Shown here: piece by piece, positions 1 to 7,561 of the stretch
How positions within the stretch are numbered: the first letter of the stretch is position 1
Layout of the letters: the number at the start of each line of letters is the position of its first letter
Assembly: GCA_947585595.1 (NCBI GenBank)
Contig: CANPXB010000015.1
Span: 1-37,354 of the forward strand
DNA length: 37,354 bases
From: an uncultured Bacilli bacterium
GTDB taxonomy: Bacteria; Bacillota_I; Bacilli_A; RF39; UBA660
Direction: 5' to 3'
Position numbers and translations under genes: made by a program
Notes under the pieces: generated by a model
What the model was told of the DNA's origin: nothing
Databases searched by the model: none
What the model saw: only the letters and a program-made list of their open reading frames with translations

Positions 1-34
1 ATTTATAATTCCTTATAAACCCTTATAAAACCTA

Positions 35-2533
35 CTATTTACCACAGCAATTTTTATACTTCTTGCCTGAGCCGCAAGGACATGGATCATTTCTACCTAC
101 TTTGTTAGTATTTTTGATAGGAGTTCCTTTTGTCTTTAAGTGTGTATCATGAACTATTTTATTATTTCTTTGATCTTTTCTTTCGGTATTTTGTCTTACT
201 TCTGCTTTTAATAAGAAGATTGAAATACGAGATTCAATACTACTCATTAATTCATCAAATAATTCATAACCTTCTGTAGTATAAGCTTGTAATGGATTTA
301 TTTGACCATAACCACGTAGACCAATACCTTCTCTTAAGTGTTCCATAGCTCCGATATGATCAATCCAAGCTTCATCAATAACTCTTAAAGCAATTGCTTT
401 TTCGAATTCATTAATAACATCTTCAGGAATACTCTTAGTTTTTTCTTTATAGTCTTCTCTAACTTTTTCTGTTAAATAAGCTTTAACTTCAGCTGTATCT
501 TTCATATCAATTATTTCAGATACATCTAGTTTTGTTGTTTTAATTAAGTTTGTATTTAAATATTCAATAATTTCATTTTTATCATCTTCTGTTAAGTAAC
601 CTTCTGGTTCAATATGACTATCTACTAGGTTAGCTATATTGCTATCGAATGTTGCTTGTGTTCTTTCTGAAATTGATTCTTGATCAAGAATTTCATTTCT
701 TCTTGAATAGATGATTTCTCTTTGTTCATTCATGACATTATCGTAATCAAGTAGTGATTTACGAGTATCATAGTTATTTCCTTCAACTTTCTTTTGAGCT
801 GTTTCAATACTCTTTGTGAAAGTTTTAGAACGAATAGCTTGGTCATCACTGAAGCCAACTTTAATTAACATTTCTTTAATCTTATCAGTACCAAAACGAC
901 GCATTAAGTCGTCATCAAATGATACGAAGAATTGAGACATACCTGGATCTCCTTGACGTCCTGAACGACCACGTAATTGGTTATCAATACGACGAGATTC
1001 ATGTCTTTCTGTACCAATTACACAAAGACCTCCAAGTTCAACAACACCTTCACCTAATTTAATATCGGTACCACGACCAGCCATGTTAGTAGCAATTGTA
1101 ATTGCACCTTTTTGACCAGCTTGAGCAATGATTTCAGCTTCTCTTTCATGATTCTTAGCATTTAAGACTTCATGTTTTAAGCCTTCTTTTTTAAGCATTG
1201 CACTTAATTTTTCGTTGTTTTCAACAGAAATTGTACCAACTAGGATTGGTTGTCCTGTTTCATGTATTTCTTTAATCTTATTAACAATAGCAGCAAATTT
1301 ACCTTTTTCAGTAGCATATACTAAATCTGGTAAATCTTCTCTGATAACTGGTTTGTTTGTAGGTATTTGGATAACATACATGTTGTAGATATCTCTAAAT
1401 TCTTCTTCTTCAGTTTTAGCAGTACCTGTCATACCAGATAATTTATTATACATTCTAAATAAGTTTTGGAATGTAATTGTTGCCATTGTTTTAGTTTCTT
1501 CATTAATTTTAACATTTTCTTTAGCTTCTAGAGCTTGATGTAAGCCATCACTAAATTGACGACCATGCATTAAACGTCCTGTAAATTGGTCAACGATGAT
1601 AACTGCACCATCTTCAACTACATAGTCAACATCTAATTTAAATCCATAATTAGCTTTTAAAGCTTGATTTAAATGGTGTACTAAAACAGCATTATCTAAA
1701 TCATATAAGTTTTCTAAATGGAATGTTTTTTCCATTTTTTCAACACCACTATCAGTTAAAGATACACTCTTAGTTTTTTCATCAACAGTGTAATCTTCTT
1801 CTTCTAGTTTTTTGACAGCACGATCAGCTGTTGTATATAAATCTTTAGAATCGAATTTACCACCAGATATAATTAATGGAGTACGAGCTTCATCAATAAG
1901 GATTGAGTCAACTTCATCGACAATACAGAAGTTTAATGGTCTTTGAACTCTATCTTGAGCTCTAACTACCATATTATCTCTTAAGTAGTCGAAACCAATT
2001 TCATTATTTGTTGAATATAATACATCGCAGTTATATGCTTCTCTTTTTTGTTCTGGAGACATTTCACGCATATTTAAACCAACAGTTAAACCTAAGAATC
2101 TAAAAATGTTTCCCATCCATTCTGAGTCACGTTTAGCTAAGAATTCGTTAACTGTTACGATATGAACACCTTTGCCTTCTAAGGCATTTAAATATGTAGG
2201 CATTGTTTCAGTTAAGGTTTTACCTTCACCAGTTTTCATCTCAGCGATATTACCATAGTGAATTGCTAAACCACCTAGTATTTGTACAAAGTATGGTTTT
2301 TCACCAATAACACGGTAAGCAGCTTCTCTTACAACAGCAAATGCTGGTACGATGATATCATCTAATGTTTTACCATTTGCTAATTCTTCTTTAAATTCAT
2401 CAGTTTTAGCACGTAGTTCTTCATCGCTTAAAGCTTCCATTTCTTCGCTAAGAGCATCTATCTTATTAGCTATTTTTTCAAATCTTTTTAATTCTTTGTA
2501 TTCTGAGTCGATTAATTTTCTAAAAAATCCCAT
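35..2533 (-). CDS. secA: SecA preprotein translocase ATPase
   Basis: Motor ATPase that drives unfolded secretory proteins through SecYEG at the inner face of the membrane. Walker A TGEGKT is at residues 101-106, followed by the SecA-typical NEFLAKRDSEWMG stretch and the Walker B region VDEVDSILIDEARTPL. The helicase C-terminal half has TNMAGRGTDIKLG and QLRGRSGRQGDPG. The last 21 residues form the zinc SEC-C motif (CPCGSGKKYKNCC), which binds SecB or ribosomes in relatives. At 832 residues the length is normal. I chose the ATG at 2533 because GGAGGA lies 8 nt upstream and the product begins MGFFRKLID like known SecA; a reading 23 codons longer starts within the leader and has no homologous N-terminus. 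In Bacilli secA normally follows hpf; here tnpB sits between them. The next gene, probably prfB, lies outside the window. Confidence 0.97.
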   Translation of the reverse strand: MGFFRKLIDSEYKELKRFEKIANKIDALSEEMEALSDEELRAKTDEFKEELANGKTLDDIIVPAFAVVREAAYRVIGEKPYFVQILGGLAIHYGNIAEMKTGEGKTLTETMPTYLNALEGKGVHIVTVNEFLAKRDSEWMGNIFRFLGLTVGLNMREMSPEQKREAYNCDVLYSTNNEIGFDYLRDNMVVRAQDRVQRPLNFCIVDEVDSILIDEARTPLIISGGKFDSKDLYTTADRAVKKLEEEDYTVDEKTKSVSLTDSGVEKMEKTFHLENLYDLDNAVLVHHLNQALKANYGFKLDVDYVVEDGAVIIVDQFTGRLMHGRQFSDGLHQALEAKENVKINEETKTMATITFQNLFRMYNKLSGMTGTAKTEEEEFRDIYNMYVIQIPTNKPVIREDLPDLVYATEKGKFAAIVNKIKEIHETGQPILVGTISVENNEKLSAMLKKEGLKHEVLNAKNHEREAEIIAQAGQKGAITIATNMAGRGTDIKLGEGVVELGGLCVIGTERHESRRIDNQLRGRSGRQGDPGMSQFFVSFDDDLMRRFGTDKIKEMLIKVGFSDDQAIRSKTFTKSIETAQKKVEGNNYDTRKSLLDYDNVMNEQREIIYSRRNEILDQESISERTQATFDSNIANLVDSHIEPEGYLTEDDKNEIIEYLNTNLIKTTKLDVSEIIDMKDTAEVKAYLTEKVREDYKEKTKSIPEDVINEFEKAIALRVIDEAWIDHIGAMEHLREGIGLRGYGQINPLQAYTTEGYELFDELMSSIESRISIFLLKAEVRQNTERKDQRNNKIVHDTHLKTKGTPIKNTNKVGRNDPCPCGSGKKYKNCCGK

Positions 2534-2694
2534 GACGCATTCCTCCACTTGTCTTATTATAACAAAAATATTAAAAGCATTAAAGCTTTCTTTTTCACGC
2601 ATATAATATTTTAAGATATTTTATAACTAAATTCAACCATTTAAAGCTTTTTTTAGTACTTTTTGGTTAAATTGTTCATTTATGTGCTTTTAAT

Positions 2695-2722
2695 ATTATA
2701 TTATCTTAGATACTAAAGTCAA
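2695..2722 (-). promoter_or_regulatory. secA sigma-A promoter
   Basis: On the minus strand TTGACT (2717-2722), a 16-nt spacer and TATAAT (2695-2700) form a near-consensus vegetative promoter. It lies between the right end of the tnpB element and secA, so secA keeps its own promoter despite the insertion. The predicted leader is about 155 nt and AT-rich. It contains a weak AAAGC/GCTTT hairpin but no riboswitch that I recognise. Confidence 0.7.
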
Positions 2723-2760
2723 GAATATGAGTAAAATGAATAACTAAAATTATTATTTTA

Positions 2761-2901
2761 CATTAAGAAACCTCACGATTTCTTTTTCTTGTTTCACAGG
2801 AGTTTCCTCCTCCACAAGCCTAACTTCCGATGGTCGCCACCGTACAACTTTTTATTTTTTTTATTTATTTAATTTTTTTTATTTATTATTTCTTTTATTC
2901 T
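2761..2901 (-). ncRNA. Candidate omega RNA (reRNA) and right end of tnpB element
   Basis: Read on the minus strand immediately after tnpB, an AT-rich run is followed by an ordered set of hairpins. They are CGGTGG/CCATCG with loop CGA (one G-U pair), an AGGAG-GAAA-CTCCT stem-loop enclosed by CTTGT/ACAAG, and AAGAAA/TTTCTT (2765-2784) with an 8-nt loop. In IS200/IS605 elements the tnpB 3' end and right end form the guide RNA scaffold, and flanking DNA just past the right end supplies the guide. The structure is seen directly; the RNA function is inferred from the family. The exact right boundary is uncertain but probably close to 2761, so the guide would be read from 2760 downward into the secA promoter region. 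Confidence 0.6.
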
Positions 2902-4038
2902 TTAATTTGTTTGATAACTTCTAAATAATCCTTCAATCATTATATTTATACTCGCATTTATATCTCTATCTATTTCTAATCCACAATTTCTACATATATA
3001 CTTTCTTCTACTTAGACTTTTCATTTCTACTTCTTTATGATTACATCTGGAACATATCTGACTACTAGCATAATATCTATTTACTTGATAGAATTTCTTA
3101 CCTAGCCATTTACATTTATACTTGAGTCTATTTATAATATCTCCCATTGTAGAATTAGTAATAGATTTTCTTAGATACTTTTTGGATTCTTCTATCATTT
3201 TTTGTATACTTAAATCTTCACTTATTATAATGTCATAATCCTTTGTTATTTTACTTACGATTTCTTCATTAGTTTTAATACGAACATTTTTTAGTTTTCT
3301 ATATATTTCTGCTAATTTGCATTTTATTTTATAGTAGTTATTACTTCCTTTTATTTTTCTCGATAAAGTTCTTTGTAATCTTTTTATTCTTCTTTCGTAT
3401 CTATTTAAATAATTTGGATTACCATAAGAAATACCATCACTTGTAGTTACTAAACTTTTTATACCTACATCTATTCCGACTACACTTGAAGGGATTATTT
3501 CTTTTATATCTAAATACTCTTCAACACATACAGATACATAGTATTTATTTGCTACCTTAAAAATAGTAGCATTTAATATTCTTCCATTAAGTTTATTTAA
3601 GTTTCTATAACCTCTTATTTTTACTTCTTTTAGTTTAGGTAAAGTTATTTGTTTATTTATTAAGTCTAATTTTATATTTTCGTATATTTTATCTTTATAT
3701 TTATTTTTTATATAATTAGTACGATAGCTATCCTTTACTCCTTTAGCTTTAAATCTAGGATAATTCCCTTTCTTAGTAAAATACTTTTGAAATCCGTTAT
3801 CTAAATCAAATAAAGAACATCTTAAAGCACAGACATCTACTTCCTTTAAAAATGGGTAGGTAATAGTTAAAGATGGGACTTGCTTGCTTAAATCATATTT
3901 GGACAAAAAAATATTATCTTTTTTCTTATCTAACATATAGTTATAAATAAACCTAGAACAACCAAGAGTTTTATTAATTAACTCTTTTTGTTTGTAATTA
4001 GGATACAATCTAAATTTATAAGCTTTATTAATAATCAT
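2902..4038 (-). CDS. tnpB: TnpB RNA-guided nuclease (IS200/IS605 OrfB)
   Basis: Programmable DNA nuclease, ancestor of Cas12, guided by an RNA from the element's right end; it helps the transposon persist after excision. The N-terminus (KAYKFRLYPN) is the family hallmark. RuvC residues look intact: D190 in VVGIDVGIKSL, E274 in ISEDLS, and the DRD of DRDINAS (357-359). The zinc ribbon has C329/C332 and C349/C352. At 378 residues it is full length with no frameshift, so it appears active rather than one of the nuclease-dead TldR derivatives. The ATG at 4038 is preferred over the ATG two codons earlier (4044) because AGGGG lies 9 nt before it and it gives the usual MIINKAYK start. Transcription probably starts at the promoter at 4061-4090. 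Confidence 0.93.
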   Translation of the reverse strand: MIINKAYKFRLYPNYKQKELINKTLGCSRFIYNYMLDKKKDNIFLSKYDLSKQVPSLTITYPFLKEVDVCALRCSLFDLDNGFQKYFTKKGNYPRFKAKGVKDSYRTNYIKNKYKDKIYENIKLDLINKQITLPKLKEVKIRGYRNLNKLNGRILNATIFKVANKYYVSVCVEEYLDIKEIIPSSVVGIDVGIKSLVTTSDGISYGNPNYLNRYERRIKRLQRTLSRKIKGSNNYYKIKCKLAEIYRKLKNVRIKTNEEIVSKITKDYDIIISEDLSIQKMIEESKKYLRKSITNSTMGDIINRLKYKCKWLGKKFYQVNRYYASSQICSRCNHKEVEMKSLSRRKYICRNCGLEIDRDINASINIMIEGLFRSYQTN

Positions 4039-4060
4039 AACCATCTTCCCCTGTAAGATA

Positions 4061-4090
4061 ATTATACAATAACGAACTAGTGTTCGTCAA
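4061..4090 (-). promoter_or_regulatory. tnpB sigma-A promoter
   Basis: On the minus strand TTGACG (4085-4090), an 18-nt spacer and TATAAT (4061-4066) precede tnpB. The predicted start point is about 20 nt before the start codon, leaving room for the AGGGG ribosome site. The spacer contains a 16-bp palindrome described separately. Confidence 0.65.
4073..4086. promoter_or_regulatory. LexA (SOS)-type operator palindrome in the tnpB promoter
   Basis: The sequence CGAACTAGTGTTCG is a perfect inverted repeat of the form CGAAC-N4-GTTCG, extended by A/T to 16 bp (4072-4087). This matches the core GAAC-N4-GTTC recognised by LexA/DinR in Bacillus-type bacteria. It lies between the -35 and -10, the position where a repressor would block RNA polymerase. 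It could instead be the subterminal palindrome of the element's left end, because IS200/IS605 ends also carry hairpins. Confidence 0.5.
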
Positions 4091-4127
4091 TATATTTTCA
4101 ATATTTTTAAGAACTTTCCTATAAGAT

Positions 4128-4149
4128 AAAAAAAGGAGCATTAGCTCCT
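4128..4149 (-). terminator. hpf rho-independent terminator
   Basis: The minus strand shows AGGAGC-TAAT-GCTCCT followed by seven T residues. The stem overlaps the hpf stop codon, so transcription ends immediately after hpf. The tnpB element begins just beyond it. Confidence 0.85.
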
Positions 4150-4690
4150 ATTTCATATTAATTATACCGTAATTGCCGTCTTTTCTTTTATAAAGAACAG
4201 AAACACATTCTTCATCTATATTTTTGAAAACAAAAAAATCATGATTTAGTAATTCAATTTGAAGCATTGCTTCTTCTTCATCCATTGGTTTCATGGAGAT
4301 ATTTTTTCTCTTAACAATTGTACTTACATTTTCTTCAGTTTCTTCGTCATCTTCTGGTTCATAATTAAAATTAAATTCTAAATTTTCAACATTTTTATAT
4401 TTTCTATTTAAGCGATCTTTATTCTTTCTAATTTGTCTTTCTAGTTTATTAATAACTAAGTCTACTGCTGCATAAAAGTCTTCATTAGATTCCTCTGCTC
4501 TTAGAGTAAATCTTTTAGTTAAGGCAGTAACTTCAATTATTTGTTCTAAACCTTTTACTTTTGCAAGAACATTAACGTTAATCTCATCTGGATTTTCAAA
4601 ATACTTATCCATTTTAGATAGTTTATCAGTTATATAGTTTTTCATAGATGGAGTAACAGTAACTTTCTCGCCGCGAATATTATATTTCAT
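4148..4690 (-). CDS. hpf: Long-form ribosome hibernation promoting factor
   Basis: Binds the 30S subunit and, in the long form, dimerises 70S ribosomes into inactive 100S particles during stress or stationary phase. The N-terminal half (about residues 1-100, MKYNIRGEKVTVTP..) is the S30AE/HPF domain. After an acidic linker, the C-terminal domain beginning near SMKPMDEEEAMLQIELLNHDFFVFKN is the dimerisation domain that defines the long form. The 180-residue length is typical. Three in-frame ATGs lie at the start; AGGAGG is fused to the first, so the third (4690, MKYNIRG) has proper spacing (9 nt) and matches homologues. A TATAAT box stands just upstream, with a poor -35. Confidence 0.95.
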   Translation of the reverse strand: MKYNIRGEKVTVTPSMKNYITDKLSKMDKYFENPDEINVNVLAKVKGLEQIIEVTALTKRFTLRAEESNEDFYAAVDLVINKLERQIRKNKDRLNRKYKNVENLEFNFNYEPEDDEETEENVSTIVKRKNISMKPMDEEEAMLQIELLNHDFFVFKNIDEECVSVLYKRKDGNYGIINMK

Positions 4691-4745
4691 ATTCATCATC
4701 CTCCTAAGTCAATTATATCATCAATATTTCTAATTTGCTATAAGA

Positions 4746-5336
4746 TTATGTTAATAATTTAATAGGCATTAAATCAGGATGTGAATAGATATAAATATCT
4801 TTAAAGATTGTTTTACTTAGATACTTGACTAATGTTGATAAATCTTCATAATTACCAAATATTTTAATTACTTTGATGTTTTCATTTTGAATAAGATCTT
4901 TTAAATACATCATTAATATTTGTTTATATTTATTAAAATAGACATTAATACTTAATAATTCATTATTATAGTAAAATTTAATGATGTTATGGGATATATC
5001 TATTATTAATTCATGGTTAGCAATGTTTAAGATATTAATTAAGTTGATAAGATTTATTTCATTAAATGATAAATCAATAAATAGTTGTTTAAGTGTCTCT
5101 TTATCATACTTAGTATATGTGTTATCAATAATGATATTAATGTTATCAGTTAAAATATGATTATTTATGTTATTTTCTTTAAATATATTTGTTATTTCAT
5201 CTAAGAAGATTAACTTGTCAATAATTTTGTAGTTATCAACAGAGGACATTGGATATTTTAATAACTGATGATTAGCAAATACTATTATTCCATTTTGAAC
5301 AAATTGGATAGTAATAGTAGATCTTTTTTTAAACAT
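4746..5336 (-). CDS. Degenerate MreB/Mbl-like actin-fold protein
   Basis: 196 residues, no signal peptide or clear membrane span. By eye it follows MreB/Mbl in miniature: MFKKRSTITIQFVQNGIIVFAN echoes the first strand of Mbl; NINIIIDNTYTKYDKETLKQLFIDL aligns with the MreB segment 'vpsgvTevEkravkdAa'; NHELIIDISHNIIKFYYNN aligns with the phosphate-2 strand 'MVVDIGGGTTEVAV'; and the end (IKVIKIFGNYEDL..IYSHPDLMP) resembles 'GIVLTGGGALL..ADDPL'. The glycine-rich nucleotide-binding motifs are lost and the length is little over half of MreB, so ATP binding and polymerisation are doubtful. It shares one base with the spoIIQ stop codon (TAATG), so translation is probably coupled. Many spore formers have spoIIID and mreB/mbl at this place, which supports descent from that gene. 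Function unknown. Confidence 0.55.
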   Translation of the reverse strand: MFKKRSTITIQFVQNGIIVFANHQLLKYPMSSVDNYKIIDKLIFLDEITNIFKENNINNHILTDNINIIIDNTYTKYDKETLKQLFIDLSFNEINLINLINILNIANHELIIDISHNIIKFYYNNELLSINVYFNKYKQILMMYLKDLIQNENIKVIKIFGNYEDLSTLVKYLSKTIFKDIYIYSHPDLMPIKLLT

Positions 5337-5968
5337 TACTGATTATTAGATAATAAGAATTCCTCTGGATTAGTTAATGTACCATCTTGATATACTTCAA
5401 AATGAAGACAATTTTCTTTTTCATCTTCTAGTTTATTAGAACCACTAGTAGCGATTATTGTGTCTTGGGTTACTTCATCACCAACTTTTACTTTAACATC
5501 TTTAACACTTTGATAAATAGTTACTATATTATTATTATGTTCGATTTCAATTATATTACCTAGGATATCATCAGTTTTAACAACACTAATTTTACCTGGT
5601 AAAACTGGAACTATATCAAAGGAGTTATCTGATGAATACAAGATACCTGTATTTGGCATATAAATATTTTGGTAACGAATTAAGGATTTTTGTTGTTTAC
5701 TTTCATCATCTTCATCATTGTAATAATATTTACTAATGGTAATACCTTCTCCTTTATAAGGTTTAATTATTTTTACTTCTTCAGTAGTTTCAACTTCGTT
5801 TTGAACATCGATTGTGTTATCAACCATAGCATCTGTTACATATGAATTATCTGGTACTAAATTGGTATTTATTAAATTACTTATTAAATAATAACTAAAT
5901 AAGGCACCGATTAATACAAAGATTCCTAAAGTTGGAATAACCCAATCTTTTAATTTTTTTCTTGTCAT
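5336..5968 (-). CDS. spoIIQ: SpoIIQ-like M23/LytM-fold engulfment protein
   Basis: Forespore membrane protein that in spore formers binds SpoIIIAH across the intermembrane space during engulfment. A single membrane span covers about residues 8-32 (WVIPTLGIFVLIGALFSYYL). The rest is extracytoplasmic, and a LytM (peptidase M23) domain fills about residues 105-205 (VPVLPGKISVVKTDDILGN.., VGDEVTQDTIIATSGS, CLHFEVYQDGTLTNPEEFL). The metal site looks broken: the first His of HxxxD is replaced within YSSDNSFD, and the HxH motif reads HFE. This fits SpoIIQ of Bacillus, which is a non-catalytic LytM. The ribosome site AAAGGTGATAAT precedes the ATG. It lies 51 nt after spoIID and is followed by the actin-like gene. 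Confidence 0.8.
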   Translation of the reverse strand: MTRKKLKDWVIPTLGIFVLIGALFSYYLISNLINTNLVPDNSYVTDAMVDNTIDVQNEVETTEEVKIIKPYKGEGITISKYYYNDEDDESKQQKSLIRYQNIYMPNTGILYSSDNSFDIVPVLPGKISVVKTDDILGNIIEIEHNNNIVTIYQSVKDVKVKVGDEVTQDTIIATSGSNKLEDEKENCLHFEVYQDGTLTNPEEFLLSNNQ

Positions 5969-6019
5969 ATTATCACCTTTCTAATATTAAGTTTGGACAA
6001 GAAAAAAAGAAATATACAT

Positions 6020-6913
6020 TTAAATACTATCTATTTCAATATTTTGATAATAGTATTTTAATATTTCTTCATAAGAATAGCCTTGTTTAGCCATTTCATT
6101 AGCACCATATTGACTCATGCCAACACCATGACCATATCCTTTAGTAGTTATAGATATATTATCTTTTATATTTATTGTGAAGTCTGTTGATCTTAAAGAT
6201 AGGAGTTTTCTAATTTCAAGACCAGTAAATTTTTTATTATTAATGGTTATTTCTGACACTCGGTTAGATTCATCTTTGATAATATTGGAGATAGTTATTT
6301 GATTACAAGAGATAGATAATTTATTACAGAAGTCTTCTTTTGGAATAGTAATAGTTTCTTCATTATCTTGATCCCAGGGAGATGGTTTAATATTTAAATA
6401 AGCTTTTTGTTCATTAAAGACATTAATTGATGATTCAGTATAACCATTAGACATAGAATAGTAATAGGCTTTTATAGGTTCATTTTGATAATACATGATT
6501 AAGTCTTTAGTACTATTTACAGCGTTACTTATTTTTTCATAATATTCATCATAATTATCTTGCCATTTAGATTGCATTTCTTCTTTACTTAGATAAACTT
6601 GGTTATCAGTTGTTGTTTTTATTGAAGGATGATCTTTTAAATAAGTTATAGCATAAGTACGAGAAGCAATAGCTTGAGCTTTTAGAGCTTCTTCATGAAA
6701 TAAAGCAGGCATTTCACCAGCTACAACACCAATAATATATTCTTCTAATTCAAGATTTAGATTTTCATTATCCTTAGATACTGTGACTTCTTGTAATTCA
6801 TCAACACTCTGTTTATTATTTTTTTCCATATTAAAATTAGTTTCTTTAAAGAAGAAACTAATTATAGTTATGGGAATTAGTAATACAACGATGTATAGTA
6901 AATTTTTATTCAA
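6020..6913 (-). CDS. spoIID: SpoIID peptidoglycan lytic transglycosylase
   Basis: Lytic transglycosylase of the DMP engulfment machine in the mother cell. The N-terminus has a membrane anchor (about residues 4-23, LLYIVVLLIPITIISFFF). The SpoIID domain is recognisable from LEEYIIGVVAGEMPALFHEEALKAQAIASRTYAI, with the conserved Glu of GEMPA, through to KGYGHGVGMSQYGANEMAKQGYSYEEILKYYY. The length (297) is slightly shorter than Bacillus SpoIID. The start is TTG, with AAAGGATGAT upstream; the nearby in-frame ATG is closed by a TGA two codons later. Five bases separate it from the preceding DUF1146 gene, so it belongs to the rpiB operon. Confidence 0.93.
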   Translation of the reverse strand: MNKNLLYIVVLLIPITIISFFFKETNFNMEKNNKQSVDELQEVTVSKDNENLNLELEEYIIGVVAGEMPALFHEEALKAQAIASRTYAITYLKDHPSIKTTTDNQVYLSKEEMQSKWQDNYDEYYEKISNAVNSTKDLIMYYQNEPIKAYYYSMSNGYTESSINVFNEQKAYLNIKPSPWDQDNEETITIPKEDFCNKLSISCNQITISNIIKDESNRVSEITINNKKFTGLEIRKLLSLRSTDFTINIKDNISITTKGYGHGVGMSQYGANEMAKQGYSYEEILKYYYQNIEIDSI

Positions 6914-6918
6914 TCAGA

Positions 6919-7122
6919 TCATCCTTTGATAAGACTGCTTACATTAATAAAATCAGTTATAAAGTTTGTAACTAAATAACTAGTGGCAATACTTAAAAGC
7001 ATTACAAGAAGACGAGCTTCAATTACTTTATTAGTTTTAATAAAGTTATCAAAGTTAACACCAGATAAAGCAAAGATACTAATAAGTAAAGTTATAATAT
7101 AGATATATGCTTTATAATTCAT
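6919..7122 (-). CDS. DUF1146 (YwzB-like) small membrane protein
   Basis: A 67-residue protein with two membrane spans, about residues 5-23 (AYIYIITLLISIFALSGV) and 39-58 (LLVMLLSIATSYLVTNFIT). The linking segment FDNFIKTNKVIEARLLVMLLSIA matches the conserved core of the DUF1146/YwzB family, whose function is unknown. In Bacillus ywzB lies just upstream of murA-spoIID, so its place directly before spoIID agrees with ancestral order. The start overlaps the rpiB 3' end by 11 nt. Confidence 0.85.
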   Translation of the reverse strand: MNYKAYIYIITLLISIFALSGVNFDNFIKTNKVIEARLLVMLLSIATSYLVTNFITDFINVSSLIKG

Positions 7123-7561
7123 TATATGTACCTTCTTCGTAACTTATGATTTTATTTACTCTTCTTTGATGTCTTTCTTCTTTAGATGGTTCAGTATTTA
7201 AAAATTCTTTTATCATTGTTTCTAATTCATTTAAATCTTGTTTGTAACTTAAAGCGATGATATTAGCATTATTATGTTCACGAGCAAGATGGGCTTGTGA
7301 GACATTGGAACAATGAGCACAACGAATACCTTTTACTTTATTAGCCGCAATACTCATACCAATTCCTGTACCGCACATTAAGATTCCTAGATCGGCTTCT
7401 TTATTAATAATGCTTTTACAAACACGAAAAGCAAAGTCGGGATAATCATCAGTTGGAGTATTATCTTGACTTAAGTCAATAAATTCATATTCATTTAATC
7501 TGTTAATTAATTCTTTTTTTTCATTTACACCATTATGATCAGTTGCGATTGCTATCTTCAT
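7112..7561 (-). CDS. rpiB: Ribose-5-phosphate isomerase B
   Basis: Cytoplasmic enzyme that interconverts ribose 5-phosphate and ribulose 5-phosphate in the pentose phosphate pathway; family members can also act on allose or galactose 6-phosphate. The N-terminus MKIAIATDHNG is typical. The active-site loop LMCGTGIGMSIAANKVKGIRCA carries the catalytic Cys63, and HCSNVSQAHLAREHNNANI is the second hallmark. The 149-residue length is normal. The second of two adjacent ATGs (7561) is preferred because AAGGAG lies 7 nt upstream of it. The gene overlaps the end of the ATP-grasp gene by 23 nt and the start of the DUF1146 gene by 11 nt, a compact operon. Confidence 0.95.
   Translation of the reverse strand: MKIAIATDHNGVNEKKELINRLNEYEFIDLSQDNTPTDDYPDFAFRVCKSIINKEADLGILMCGTGIGMSIAANKVKGIRCAHCSNVSQAHLAREHNNANIIALSYKQDLNELETMIKEFLNTEPSKEERHQRRVNKIISYEEGTYNEL

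Larger units (their letters stand above)
2761..4127 (-). mobile_element. tnpB-only IS200/IS605-type element (IS1341-like)
   Basis: The element consists of tnpB, its promoter and LexA-type palindrome on the left, and the structured right end described above. There is no tnpA (Y1 transposase) in the window, so any movement would need one in trans. It sits precisely between the hpf terminator and the secA promoter, two signals that are usually neighbours in Bacilli. IS200/IS605 elements make no target duplication, so the ends cannot be fixed from the sequence alone; the left limit is set at the hpf terminator T-tract and is approximate. Confidence 0.6.

Noticed and set aside
1-34. Repeated CCTTATAA motif at the left edge.
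   Set aside because: Probably the secA-prfB gap with a ribosome site; too short to call.
2534-2602. N-terminal extension of SecA by 23 codons.
   Set aside because: It would use leader sequence and lacks homology; the good ribosome site points to the ATG at 2533.
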